From Dysidea avara (Eukaryota > Porifera > Demospongiae > Dictyoceratida > Dysideidae), in assembly GCF_963678975.1 (NCBI RefSeq), contig NC_089274.1:26325053-26389052 (forward strand): a DNA stretch of 64,000 nt. Reading direction: 5' to 3'. The first letter of the stretch is position 1. Every line of letters begins with the position of its first letter. The notes below the pieces were generated by a model that saw only the letters and a program-made list of their open reading frames with translations, was not told the DNA's origin and did not search any database. This document shows positions 1 through 12,349 of this stretch, piece by piece. The translations under genes were made by a program, and so were the position numbers.

Positions 1-42
1 ACTCCATGTATACTCTGTGTATTATTACATTATAATCTCATG

Positions 43-1078
43 CAGGGTTGGATCTAGGACTTTTAGAAGGGGGTTTCCAGTGGTAGTAGGATTCAGATGT
101 GGGGGTTTGAGGGCTGCACCTCCAGATGCTGACAAGGTTTTTAATTTTACAATACTTTTAATGAAATTTACTGTATAACTTGAACCTACTAATTTACAGA
201 GTTTCTGATCTACTGATGCTCACTAGCATTTAATATGTCATGTTTTCACCAATAGTTATGTAGTAATTTGGTCTACTGAATCTTTATGATTATATAGCTT
301 CAAGTGTTTAACTAGCTTTATAGCTAGTCATGATCAACTCTTTGCTTCTTCATAGCCACTTGGCATTTCTGCTTCATTATCACTATTACAATCATCTTCT
401 ATATCCTCTTCTGTTTACTCTGTAGTCTTGGGAGGTTTACTGCTATGTCCATAACAGGAGTGGAGAACAGTACTCTAGCTAAGTTGGGAGGCATAGTCAT
501 ATGAAGTGGTTAATATTCAGGAAGTATCTAAGAATCATTAACTGCACCTTAGTGCGCTAATCACAATATTAGGAAATATATGCCTTACTGGAAAATTTTG
601 AAGGTTGAGATTGAATTTGAGAATAATTTCAGTAGTTCATGGCTTCATGCGTACATGAATACAGTATTCCTTGATAACTGTCATTAAGTACTGTACATGT
701 AGATATCAATAAATGAAAGGCCTTTGAAATACATGCATAAATTTGTAAAGATCCATGGTTAAATTGCAGAACTAGCGTATTGTTTAATGTTTCAACTGAA
801 TGTTCTATTAGAGTAGATGAGTGTTCTATTTGAGTATCTCAATCTTATGCTCTCAAAAATACTTGTGTTCCTTGAGTTTTACTGCAAGAATATCAGTTAG
901 CAAATGAGCATTGGTGAGTATGATTCATGTGTTATGTTCTATGGGTTTATAGTTGTAGTTAAGGAAGAATCAGTATATACGGTAATACTAGTTTCCTAAG
1001 GGCTGGACAGCTGTTCTGAAGTAAGCCAGCCCCAAAGCAGTTTCTGGAAACCCCAGAAACCCCCTAAAACCACCCCTG
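43..1078. mobile_element. Decayed hAT-like DNA element (non-autonomous)
   Basis: The left end reads CAGGGTTGGATCTAGG and the right end, reverse-complemented, reads CAGGGGTGGTTTTAGG; both continue into a G-run followed by TTTCCAG. A TCATG pentamer lies on both sides (38-42 and 1079-1083). CAGGG(G/T)-type ends are typical of hAT relatives, but those make 8 bp duplications, so the class is an inference. The interior has no long reading frame. It carries a CTATTAGAGTATCTC-type motif (801-845) that recurs through the window. Confidence 0.4.
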
Positions 1079-1083
1079 TCATG

Positions 1084-2339
1084 GTAGCAGGAAAACTGTA
1101 TTATAGCTAAATTTCACAGTTGTACCTTTTAGGTTAACTATCAAATTTGCAACCCATAATTATGTGGTCGGCTATACTTATAACTAAGTGAATCTTCTCC
1201 CAGACTTTCACATATGTTTAGCAAGTACTGTATGCAGGGGAGGGAGGCAGGTGAAAGACTATAGTTCCTGCAGGCATTATGTACATCAAGACTAATTTAA
1301 AAGCTGCAGCACCCAACTCAACAGCAAGCTATCATAATATGCAAGTTCTAAAACAAGTTACAAAAGAAAGGGCTTGTAATTCTTAAAGACAAGGAACTAC
1401 AAGAATCCTTCATGCATGTGCATAGTCCAGATTGTCTTAAAACATGTAAAATAAGCTACATAAACTGCTGTGATGCTGTGATGTTTATGAATAATTTAAA
1501 CCAGAATTTTTGGTTACTTGGTAGACTGGTTTGCTTAGGTATGATCACAAATATATATATTTAAAGTGCTGACAGCTTACAAAGTAGCAACTTTATCACC
1601 TTCACAATGTTATACATGCAATGAAAGAGCAATAATATAACATTTATTTTATAAATAATATATAGCTGCAGTGTAGGACTGCAAAAGCAAAGCACATTGG
1701 TAATTACATGCAAATGTAAGTAGACAGAAACTTGCAAAAGATATATTGCTCTAATTAAGGCTTAATGGCTTGTGCACTTTAAGGAGGCTTTGCATATTTT
1801 AACATACTTGCTGTGTAAGGGACAGGCATAAAGGGCCAATTTTCAGTGCACACTGCATGGCTACAGAATTAAATCATGCACCAAAGGATCGAATTTGAGA
1901 TGAACTTCTTTAAGTCCTATTTTAAGTTGTTGTTTCAAAGAGAGCAGTGACAAAATTTCATCAAAAACACTCCGAATGACTAATAGGTACCCACCTAAGA
2001 TAAGTGATACTAGTGTGCACCCTTATAATTAGGTGACCAATTATGGGTTTGCATGCCTTGACCCTTGGCCTGTCATTAACCCACTGCTAAAATCATTTAA
2101 AGAAACAGTAAAGATATCACTGTGAATAACACCAGTTGAGTTGGGATAAAGATTCGACTTCGTTTTCTCAGTTCTTATACAGTGTATGGCTAGGTACTAT
2201 AAATTTTGTGTTTTATATTGTTTCTTCTTGTCTGGTATTATGGGCTACTTCAAACTATGAAAAGTTAGAGTTATGATTACAATGAATTGATTTGTTCATA
2301 ATTCTCTGCCCATTAAGGTTTTATTTTTATATCCCTTTT
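1084..2339. other. AT-rich intergenic stretch, no gene seen
   Basis: No reading frame with recognisable domain, no splice-linked exon of the FReD family and no RNA gene could be seen. It consists of AT-rich unique-looking sequence between two repeat remnants. Confidence 0.5.
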
Positions 2340-2690
2340 ATGTGTGCCAAATTTGAAATCAAAGGTGGTGGCCAAGAAATGGCTAGCTGCAATGATTTTA
2401 ATAACGTACACGTAGCTACAACCATTATTTTCATTAACATTGATCATTGCAGCCATTTCTTAACAGCCACCTTTGATTTTACAACTTATTTCACCCAAGC
2501 TTATAAAGTTGCACCATTTTTTCACAGCTTGGCTGTTTTGGTGTGGATTTTCACTGCTTTTTGTACCTTATGAGCCACCAAAACCCAGCCTATAATTGAC
2601 TTTAGGGTTTGCTTTTACTCACATTTCTTCATATCTATACAGACACAATGATGAATACTGAAGACAGACTTGTAAATGTAAATTACCCAT
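2340..2690 (+). repeat. Diverged relative of the foldback element
   Basis: The arms AAAGGTGGTGGCCAAGAAATGG (around 2363) and CCATTTCTTAACAGCCACCTTTG (around 2453) are an imperfect inverted repeat. They are followed by ACAGCTTGGCTGTTTTGG (around 2524) and a degenerate copy of the segment that follows the foldback in the three large elements. It is therefore an older, unlinked relative of their foldback end. A 93-residue open frame across it is a by-product of the repeat. Confidence 0.6.
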
Positions 2691-2864
2691 GGGGAGGTAA
2701 ATTATCTCATAATATAAAATGATCATAACTTTGGAATGAAATTGTCTCAGTATTGCCTTTTTAAATAAAAACCAAGTCAACAAGACCTTACTTTACTTTG
2801 GTACCCTGTTTTAACAGGTTTATTAATGTCTCAGGGAGATTAAGACATAAATCATGTGCAAAAA

Positions 2865-2899
2865 AGGCCACAAAGGTCACCAAAGGTCACCAAAGGTCA
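2865..2899 (+). promoter_or_regulatory. Three AGGTCA half-sites in direct repeat, 4 nt spacing
   Basis: AGGTCA occurs at 2874-2879, 2884-2889 and 2894-2899, each separated by CCAA, with a degenerate AGGCCA at 2865-2870. AGGTCA direct repeats are nuclear-receptor half-sites (DR4 spacing here). It lies about 160 bp upstream of the first visible exon of the 5'-truncated FReD copy. It could equally be a short tandem duplication of AAAGGTCACC; a regulatory role is only inferred. Confidence 0.25.
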
Positions 2900-3062
2900 A
2901 ATCTGTGATGACACTATGTCAAAATACATATCACGAGGAGTACTATTACTTATGTGGAGAGTATTTCATGGTTTTATGAAAAAGTACATGATTTTTGCAT
3001 TGTGCCACTATACTAAATGACAGATATGCATGTATTTATGCATTCAACAAGTAATACTATAG

Positions 3063-3790
3063 GATCGAACCATCATTGGGAAAGATCAGATCACTCAGTG
3101 CTGATTCTTGTAAACACATCAGAAAAGTTTTAGCAACTGATTGTACTAACCTACCCAATAGTGGAGTGTACTGGGTACAGGACATACAGGTACTTATTAT
3201 ATCATGCATGTATGATAATTGTGTCTTACTGGCTATAGACCTACTGTGACATAATAACTGATGGTGGAGGATGGACACTTGTATGGCAACACTCATACAT
3301 GGAAACATCTCCCCTCTCCACTAACATGTACTACTTCTCAGATTACTACAAGGCCTGTGCTACCTATGCTAGTGGATGGTGCAATATACCCAATAAGAAA
3401 CGTTTCAATCCAACAGAACAAATGATTGTAGCCTACCACCAAGGAACCATTTATTACGCATATAAAGGAGTGTTCAATTATAATATAGACCATGACTGGA
3501 CAGGAGGAGTGTTAGTGGACTTTAAGAAAATTGTTGACCTGTGTACTAATGATGATAAGCCAAATCAACAACCAGCACCATCTGCCCAAGCAGCACCAAC
3601 TGCTCAGCAAAACGATCCTGCTCTGCTAGGACTAGCATTTGATAAAACAAGTCCCCATGACTACATCACTAATTATGATACTATTTATGGAAATTTTGAT
3701 TCTCCAATAGATTGCCGCTGGTATGATTGCTTTGCACCAGCCACTGGAAAACGTGGTACTCAGCAGACAGTAGCAATTTATGTCCGTTAA
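3063..3790 (+). pseudogene. FReD-like gene copy A, 5' exons missing
   Basis: Two exons are visible: 3063-3189 and 3239-3790, matching exons 4 and 5 of the complete paralogues in boundaries and phase. The last exon opens with a TYCDIITDGGGWTLVW-type motif, the usual start of a fibrinogen-related domain, and runs through NPTEQMIVAYHQG and NIDHDWTGGVLVDF to the terminal QQTVAIYVR and stop. A variable linker contains QPAPSAQAAPTAQQ, shared with copy C. The signal-peptide exon and exons 2-3 were searched for by eye in the preceding 3 kb and not found. That interval carries a foldback relative instead. The reading frame that remains is open, so this could be a recent truncation or a gene with very distant 5' exons. 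FReD proteins are generally secreted lectin-like recognition molecules; the ligand here is unknown. Confidence 0.7.
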
Positions 3791-6700
3791 TCATAATTAC
3801 ATACTCTAATACCAAGAGCCCATAACAATCATGCCAATACAGACTGATAAGTGTTTCTTTAGGCTTGTATAAAACTGTATACATGCATTTTGAATATATA
3901 ATCATATGTTGCTTAGATACTAATAAATGCATTATTTCATATTCAGTGCTATTGGTCACAAAGTACTGTTAATTCACCCACCCATACACTTATGCTTTTA
4001 TGTTTTGCTGTACCGCATAATATGGCTACATGAGGCATATGCTCCTTCAAAAGTATTAACATGCCATAAAGTTAGATGCCTACCTAGTGATTACCATGGA
4101 AATCTAATCACAGAACTTCAATCAAAAAAGAAACACGTATGTACGATGCTTTAATTTTTGTAACTGGGTCTGTGAAAACAGCCATGTTGTCTGTGGGGTT
4201 CAGTTATGAATTTTCACAACAGCCTACTGGTATCAGGGGCAGATCTATGATTTCTCAAGGGGGTGGGGTGCTAAGCTTAGTGGAGGTTGGAAGCTGGTTG
4301 ATACAACTTTTAATTTAATAATGAAGTAAGGATCTAGCAATAAAAACTAGTGAGACAAGAATGATGATATTACAACATAGCCCTGTGGGAAAATCCCTAC
4401 GTTGGCATTTCATACCAATTATTTTGTTCAATGCATGGATTTATGTATGCAGGTGTATTGAATAGTCAACTGCACTAATTTATAAAGTACAGATGTATCA
4501 TAGTGGAAAAACAGACAGCATAGTGCAAAAATTGTGGCATTTGTGAGAAAAGTACTAAACTTTTCATATCAATTGTATTCCTAATGACATTTATTCTTTT
4601 ATATAGTGCCATTAAGAGTTCATAATACTTGCCCATACAAATATTATGAACTCTTGGTGTCATCGTAGATATGACCTTTAGTCACCTATGTACAATGGTA
4701 CACCACACAATGCGTACATACACAATACATTTACAACAACAAAACCTACATTTAATGCACATGCATGGCACTACAATGTGAACATAAACAAAAAGGGGGA
4801 AAATAATTAACTAAGTATAGTAGATGTACATGAAGAGTATGTAAGTCACCAAACTGGGTAAATAATATAGAAGGTAAACTGTTCCATCACATGGTTGCTT
4901 TACAGTGGGAATACTTTGTGGCCAAAACTATAGTCTTGTGGCAAAAAATATGGCAAAAGTGTGGTAGTGTACAGGTCAAGGTTGCATATAAATGATTTGA
5001 TCCAAACTCAAATGGTGGCTGAAAAGAAATCGGAGTACAATTAATGTACTGGCGTGCAGCGTGATGAGTACTCTGCATGTACTGCACTAGCAGGTCAAAT
5101 GGTAACCATCCAAAATGATGATGACTATCAGAAACATAATCAAACTTATGTAGACTACAAGTAATTTAACTTTATCTTCCTTATTGTACAGACACCGTAA
5201 GCGAGATATTAATTAGCTTTAAGTGATGGACCCATACAGGAAGGGCATACAACTGGTCACTGTAAAGCTGTAATAACAATATCTGAGAAACTACTAGAGT
5301 ATCTGCCATCATCTTAAGGACATGTAGTGGTATGTAACTGACGATGATGATAGTTTATCAAATATAAGTGATAATTTGTCTTCTTGCAAACATTAGCAAC
5401 ATGAGCATCCCATGTTGTTTGACTGATAAAGTTATAATAGTCTAGCATAATTATAAACTACTGCATACAACTCAATGGTACAATGGTATACAACAATACT
5501 GCCAAGTCCTCCTCCAACACATATAGGCATAACTTTATATGTATAGCTACTATATATCATAATAAAAATATAACATAATTACGTTGTAATTCTTGCAATT
5601 GGTATTAGCAAAAAAATCAATAGCAAGAGATTATATGGTGTGCATAGTAACCAGGCTTGTCTGTATATGTATGGCAAACAACCAGTCTTAGAAGTCCACA
5701 AAATGAAACATGACATCACCATGACAAGCAATAGTATGAGCAATGAAATTTATATGCACTATGTAAACGGAATAAAACTTTGTTATGTACGTAGTTACTC
5801 AGCATTGCGGTGGAGTTCATAGATGGGGATCAGCCTTATAGCTACCTGAGTCATGTCAGAGTGCAACAGTAGTTATTGATATATATGACATTGGTGGCAT
5901 TACAGTTACTACACATCTTTCCAGCTATAAGCTAAGTCATTAAATCTAAGTCCTTGAAATTAGGTTAGGTAATCTAAGGCTGCAGCACATGTTGCTGTAG
6001 ACCTTCAGTGCTGGTCACTGTAAAGTGTTAATAATAACATAATATACTTACACATGTACATATAATTCTGTAATCCTACTACCAGACACAATTTAACAGT
6101 TTAATAGGCAACTATAACAACTTTAGCAATCTGCCATTTCAGGATCACTAATGCTATTCTCCTCAGAAAACTCCCTTCCTCTGCACATTCCTTAAAAAAC
6201 AAACAGAAACCATTTTAATTGGAAAACATATAGCTAGTGAAAGTATCAAGTTTTCATTCATGAAATTCACCAGAAATGCAAAGCCTGTTTTTAGGGTTTT
6301 ACCATGGAAGCCCACCAATTAATCAAATTATCACAAATATGAAGGTATACTAGATTGAAGCAAATACGTTGAATTATACTACATAGGTGTAGCAAGGTAT
6401 TTTTGTATGGGGATCTAATTCAGATGTATGCTAAGACCCACTACTAAGATCAGCACACTATGTGAAGAATGCTATTTCTAGGGGGTCTGGGGGAATCCCC
6501 AAGCAAAATCTGCTTTCCTGAGATTGAATCTGAAAGCAATTTTAACCAACATAAACTGCAAATGCTATAACTGTACAGAATTGTCTGAAGGTTGACACTC
6601 AAAATTAACATGATATATAAAACTATGGCTATAGCACGGCTACACTGATTAGTGTTTAGATTGAAAACACTGTTGTTGTGCAATACATATGCTGTTATGA

Positions 6701-6821
6701 TCCTACAACTCTACTGTATGTATTGATTTTCTAAAGAGTGTGGACTGGCATTATCAGAATGTAGCAAGAACATATTATATGGATATGGTGTGTTTACTCC
6801 TATGGCTTGGAACAAGTACAC

Positions 6822-6909
<88 letters not shown>

Positions 6910-8877
6910 ATGTGTAGTTGTGTGTAGTGTGTGTTTGTGATGTACATACCACTCTAGGATTGTGATTGTACTATGAGTTCTTATATGGCAATTCACAATA
7001 AACAGAAGCCATTAGGTGACAACTTCCTTGGGTAATGGTGAAAAGGAACAACTATATATAATCTAGTACTGTTGTAGTACATCTGTGGTAGATAAGCTTT
7101 CATTGCTTGATGATAGTATTTGCAATGGCACCATTTTATTTCAAATATTTGAATCAGATAAAAATAACTGCTAAAGTTAGTGAGTGAAGCTGTTTGATTA
7201 GATAAGTAAGTACATGTGTACTGATCATAGAAGTTTGGCTAGTTGCAGGCTACTATTCAACAATATCTATTTGTTCACTTTATTGTACCAAGATGCATTG
7301 CTCATTTAGCTACATATTATATATATGCTTTCCCCATTAAAAGCAAGTTGTGTAGGTATGCTGTACTTTCTATACGTTTATACTTATATATAGTGTCACT
7401 GACATTGACAAACTATTTGGGCTCTCTTCCTTGGATACTACAAATGATTGCATAGTATGCATCGTGTTTCATAAGAGCTAGCTAGGGTTCTCCATTTGGC
7501 ATCACATAATCTTAAAACTCAACTGGGTATACTGTGTTTTAATGTTCTACTAGATTGCATGACTGCTCTATTAGAATTATCAATAACAGAACCAGATAAT
7601 ACTCTAGAGACTCTAACTTGTTAGTACTGGCAGGATAGTTTCCCCTTAGATAGAGAGGAAAATCAGTGTGGCTGATGGAAGGTACGAACACTTGCATGCG
7701 TATATAAACCATACATGCACTTACAGTCTTACACATGCAATAACAGCCCTACAATTTATGAGGGGGGAAACTAATAATTAAGTTTCTGTCTTGATAGATT
7801 TTATATTTCCAAAATCACTGTACTGTAAGGGTATTTTTTCATATCTATATAGCTCGACAATAATATGCTAAGCTTCTATGGTAGTTCCCAACAATGTTGG
7901 CTTCACATTTTTGTGATTCTAAGTGTTACTGCATGATCAAGAAGAATGCATTCAACAATAGAATTAATGGTTTCTTCATGTAATATGTAGGGAATTTTTT
8001 GAAGCTGATGAGTAATTTGTATTGCTGCATCATTCAATTTGTAGCATTGATGGCTGTAATATTTGTGTTACTATATCCATGAATTCATATTAGGTACATA
8101 TGATATATCTACAGTATTATTTTTGATTTGATCCCTGAATTAAAGCTGTTAAATAATTTGGAATGGAATTGATATAACTATTGATGATGTAAGCACTGAT
8201 GTCACCTGTACCTGTATACTGACTGTGATAATAGGAGACATACAAATTGTAGTAATATTCATAAGAACCTAGTTAAGTAACTAAAGCAAGGTGATAGTGA
8301 AAAAAAAGAGGTGCATGCATGCCTTTGAGTCTTGTAGCTGTGTGCAAAAATATGATATCCACACCAAACCAAAAAAGCATATAGCTGTGTTATTTTGATG
8401 TAGATTTAGTGAGAACTCAAAAGTGAGTGCTAGCATAAATGACAGTTAATCAACGAAGTAGTTTTATCACCAAACATCATTGAAACATGTACAACATAAT
8501 GGGTTTGGTAATGTGCAGTAACCACTTGCATTCTTACGAGTGGTCGCAAATATTATTAGAATCACACACAGTTTAACAAAACTTACAAGTGTCACACATA
8601 TGATGCATTGACTCATTTGTACATGCAAATAATTAATATACAAATATAGTTTTATTAAGGTATAGCAGTGTCACATGATGTCCTTTTACATCAATTGTTT
8701 AGTTTAGCAACCCTTCATATTAGTTCCGATGCTTATATATGTATGGTGATGCAGCTAATTACAGACCATAACAGAAAAGACAGTTCCAGTCCCTATACAA
8801 TGCAAAATATGATTAATACTGACTGCTCTATTCATGATCAGCTATATGTAGCCCATAAAATGACAGTTAAATGAGTG
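3791..8877. other. Long intergenic region, no gene recognised
   Basis: About 5 kb of AT-rich DNA between FReD copies A and B. Short open frames exist but show no domain, no codon bias and no splice continuity. Contents noticed are a CAGGGGCAGATCTATG hAT-like end near 4233, the GT microsatellite at 6823-6908, and a GGGGTCTGGGGGAATCCCC block near 6480 also found around 40.8, 40.9 and 42.6 kb. There are also single GACTGCTCTATTAGA motifs at 7561 and 8821. Confidence 0.5.
6823..6908. repeat. (GT)n microsatellite, ~43 units
   Basis: Uninterrupted TG dinucleotides over about 86 bp. Open frames across it on both strands (poly His-Thr or Val-Cys) are artefacts of the dinucleotide repeat. Confidence 0.95.
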
Positions 8878-8971
8878 TATAAAATAGTACGCACAGTTAC
8901 CTAGAGTAGTAGTAGTAAACCGCTGGAAGAGTCAAGTGTAACACAAGAAAAGCCTTCCATTCTACAGCAGC
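8878..8971 (+). promoter_or_regulatory. Putative core promoter and 5' UTR of FReD copy B
   Basis: TATAAAATAG at 8878-8887 lies 94 bp before the ATG and is followed by CACAGTTACCTAGA. Copy C has TATAAATAG at 17286-17294 followed by CACAGATACCTAGA 88 bp before its ATG. Copy E keeps CACAGCTACCCAGA but no TATA box in the same place. Conservation outside the coding sequence in independently placed paralogues supports a shared proximal promoter. No transcription start can be proven from sequence. Confidence 0.45.
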
Positions 8972-10190
8972 ATGAAGTTGTGTTGGATTGTCAGTCTTAT
9001 TCTAGAACTATCCCTGCTGATGGTTGCAAAGTATGTACATAAAATTAATATGTATTATTTATAGTACATGTAGTACCCCTATATACATTGTATATAATAG
9101 TTGTTCAGCAGGTTAGAAAACTTCTGCATATAGCTATAATGTGCATGATGTGCTACTGTTTAAGCACATCCTATTTTTTAGTTCTTCTCATCATCTCAAT
9201 TCCACTAAGGAGTCTATTGTCAAGGTACACAGTACATGGCACATGTTTTGATTACCTACATACATACATACAAACATATCTATCTATACATTATTATATA
9301 CACAGAGGCAGGCTACAGGCCCACCAACTACAACATGTGATGGATCAGCCGAGGGATCTAGTGAGTTTAATCCTGTCACACCTGACATAATATGGATCTG
9401 CAAGAGTGGTGAATGGATTCCTTACCAGTAAGTGATATTTATACAGCCTTGGCCCTTGTTATGCTGTGGTTTTGTAGTATTGAGCCATCTTTGGGAAAGA
9501 TCCAATCACTCAGTGCTGATTCATGTAATCACATCAGAGAAGTTTTAGCAACTGATTGTACTAACCTACCCAATAGTGGAGTGTACTGGGTACAGGACAT
9601 GCAGGTACTCAATGAGTTTGCATAAACACCTGTAGCATTTTGCTATATGTACATAGGTATATTGTGACATGACAACTGACAGTGGTGGATGGACACTTGT
9701 ATGGCAACACTCATACATGGAAACTGCACCTCTCTCCACTAACATGTACTACTTCTCTGATTTTTACAAGGCCTGTGCTACCTTTGCCAGTGGATGGTGT
9801 AATATACCAGATAAACAACGTTTCAATCCAACAGAACAAATGATTGTAGTCTACCATCAGGGAACTATTGTGTATGCATATAAAGGAGTGTTCAACTATA
9901 ATATAGACCATGACTGGACTGGTGGAGTATTGGTGGATTTCAAGAAAATTGTTGACCAATGTAACAAGGAAGGAAGTCAAAATGTCCAACCAGCGCCATC
10001 TGCTAATGGTGGAGATCTAGCTCTTTTAGGGTTAACATTTGACAAAGTATCTCCATATAATCATTTGCTTAACTGTGATACAATGCAGGGAAGTTTTAAT
10101 GCTCCAGCTGATTGTCGCTGGCATGACTGCTACCCAACAGCTAGTGGAAAGCATAATACGCAGCAGACAATAGCCATCTATGTCCGTTGA
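8972..10190 (+). CDS. Secreted FReD-like protein, copy B (complete, 5 exons, 294 aa)
   Basis: Exons by GT-AG and phase continuity are 8972-9030, 9182-9224, 9306-9427, 9478-9604 and 9657-10190, totalling 885 nt with stop. Exon 1 encodes a classic signal peptide (MKLCWIVSLILELSLLMVA). Exon 2 ends in ESIVK and exon 3 begins RQATGPPTTTC, making a KR dibasic step. Exon 4 carries SGVYWVQDMQ, and exon 5 carries VYCDMTTDSGGWTLVW, the entrance of a fibrinogen-related domain. NIDHDWTGG and the C-terminal QQTIAIYVR follow. The domain is shorter than vertebrate fibrinogen C domains (about 220 residues) and resembles the uncharacterised cnidarian/sponge subtype. Family knowledge suggests an extracellular carbohydrate- or microbe-binding role; this is inference. 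It is the best-preserved reference copy for the cluster. Copy E (29378) and copy C (17374) share all exon phases. Confidence 0.85.
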
Positions 10191-10565
10191 GACTAGACCA
10201 TGAAACTGCTTGTATTAACATTGTGTTTGAATTGCTATACATAGCTGGAACAAATACTACAAATACTCCAAGAATTTTGATATTCAAATAATAACTATAA
10301 TTGTGGCTAGAATATATACAGCTATATAGTATAGTGCACAACTTCATAGCTCAGTTTACTGATACATACACGACTTCTTCCATTAATGTTGGCGAAAGTA
10401 AGCCATTTATTTCTCGCTATTTACTATAATTGCTGCTAAAATTAGAAGACCCATTCTGCAGCATAATAATTATATTGAATTGGTATCTCAGTCACACTGT
10501 ATACTGTTATACAGTATGTAATGCTTACTATGACACTGGAGGCACATGCGTATCTATGCCGTATA
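10191..10565. other. 3' flank of FReD copy B
   Basis: AT-rich downstream sequence with no further gene. It ends at the junction with the large composite repeat, copy 1, whose hairpin-bearing terminus begins at 10566. Confidence 0.5.
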
Positions 10566-10573
10566 TATCAAGA

Positions 10574-11447
10574 CAGTGGCGTAGCCAAACCCGGGCAAGC
10601 CAGGGCATTGCCCGGGCATCAGACTTCTTTGCCCCACCATCAGCTCCTAGAGTAATTATAAAGACGTGGGCTGGATAGCTCGAGATTTTGCTAAAGTTAC
10701 TTAACTAGTCACTGTACAAGAATAAGTATAGCACAACTTATACAACACTCACCGTGCCATTTTCGCCGATGGTTTCCTTTTTTTTGGCTAAACAGAGATG
10801 GGGTTATCCATGGGATTTTCCCTACGAGTAACTTGATTGTGCACAAATAGAGGAGGCAATAAATAGAAGCAAGATCACGTGATTACAAAAAAACCACGCA
10901 GCATTGTGGCAAGGAGTGAAGGACAAAGAATTGGCTTCACTATAGTGGGCTGGACAGTTTACATTTGGATTAAGTGATCACGGTAGCTATTGGTGTGGTA
11001 AAAACTCGGGAGGCAAAGTAGTCTAGAGGTATTTGTGAAATTAGCACCCATCTATCCGTGTGGATACTGCTCAGTTCAAACGGTATGGAGTATTTGTTCA
11101 GTCAGCAATTCTTTTCTTTTTGTTTCCACTTTTCTAGGCTAACAACTGTAGTGGCAGAGCATAGTCATCACGTGATAGAGTGTCTCGTGCTTTAATTCAA
11201 GAATCTTTGTAGTCTGGTATTAAGACACATGTAGCTAGATGTATGTAATATGTTAGAAGGCCAATAGCTAGCTAGGCGTTCGCTTCTATTAGTCATCTTG
11301 CATGCAGTAGTGTAGGATGATACATAATGCATTTTAAAAATGTTATATTGATGTCCATGTGAAGATGGGCATGTGTACGTGTGTTGCATGGGAAATGGCT
11401 TGCCCACCCATTGCCCAGGCATGGCGAAAAGTCTGGCTACGCCACTG
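10574..11447. mobile_element. hAT-like non-autonomous element, 874 bp, with 8 bp duplication
   Basis: Terminal inverted repeats start CAGTGGCGTAGCCA on both ends (right end GGCTACGCCACTG). An exact TATCAAGA duplication lies at 10566-10573 and 11448-11455. An 8 bp duplication with CAGTGGCG-type ends is diagnostic of the hAT superfamily. The interior has no transposase frame. The insertion is in the very terminus of the large composite element, so it is younger than that element. Confidence 0.85.
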
Positions 11448-12270
11448 TATCAAGACACACGGTAGTGTGTCGTGCGGCCCAAGAAGCCGGCGCGCCACAC
11501 CGTGAGTATATTGACAGGAAGAACGAAAACGTCATTTTCACACCTTTGTATCTCGGTGATCACTTATCTGATTGGAACCAAATTTGCTACACAGTTGCCC
11601 GCCAGCCAAGGGAGTCTACATTCCAAATTTGAAGGAAATCGCTCCAGCCATTTCCGAGATACGAGCTGCCAAAGTTTCGTTTTTTTTTTCTTCGTTTTTT
11701 TTTCTTCGTCTTTTCGCACACTTGCAAAAATTGCTATAACAAGCAAACGCGTACTCCGATCGCCTCGAAATTTGGCACACAGAAAGGGAGTCCAAAGGCG
11801 CATCCTAGAATCAAATTTGGTACAAATCCGATGAATGGTTCAGGAGTTATGACCGATTATTCGCGTAAAACAAGATCGATTTGTTGTCACGCCTACAGGG
11901 TAAACCGCTTCATGGAATGAGTTGAAAATTGCTATGTAGATGGACTAACCATCGTAGGAGTGCCTTTTGGTGGTTTGAAAGGAATCGAGATAAAGACCAC
12001 GGAGATATGACACAAAACCCAACCTGTGTCACAATTACGCGATCGATTTTTATGGATAAAAAAGTATTAGTTTTCACGCCTACTAGGCAAACCGCTTAGA
12101 GCAATGAGCTGAAAATCGGTGTATAGCTGGAATAATCTTCATAGAAAGTTCTTGCAGTAGTACAGAAGAATCGGATTACAAACCACTGAGTTATGATTCA
12201 AAAGCCAACTCAGTGTAGCAAATGCGAGATCGAGATACTCTAATAGAACAGTCACCCTAATAGAGCATTC
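11448..12270 (-). repeat. Conserved tail of composite element copy 1
   Basis: The segment is nearly identical, inverted, to 23140-23980 of copy 2 and partly to 55355-57151 of copy 3. It contains two diverged ~180 bp modules, each beginning CACGCCTAC with GTAAACCGCTT or GCAAACCGCTT. Several short blocks around CAAATTTGG also recur. A 120-residue frame is open in copies 1 and 2 but is broken in copy 3 and contains homopolymer T runs, so it is not called a gene. The tail begins with the ACACACGGTAGTGTGT hairpin and ends at the CTATTAG motif (12228-12270). Confidence 0.7.
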
Positions 12271-12349
12271 GGCTAATTTATTTACTCCATTATAGAATTT
12301 TATTACATCACAAGTTATTCTGTAGGGAGTTCAGCTGCAAACAGTTAAT

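Noticed and set aside
11472-11834. 120-codon frame in the tail of composite copy 1 (also present in copy 2)
   Set aside because: It runs through poly-T tracts, is broken in copy 3, shows no domain, and its conservation is explained by recent common origin of the repeat copies.
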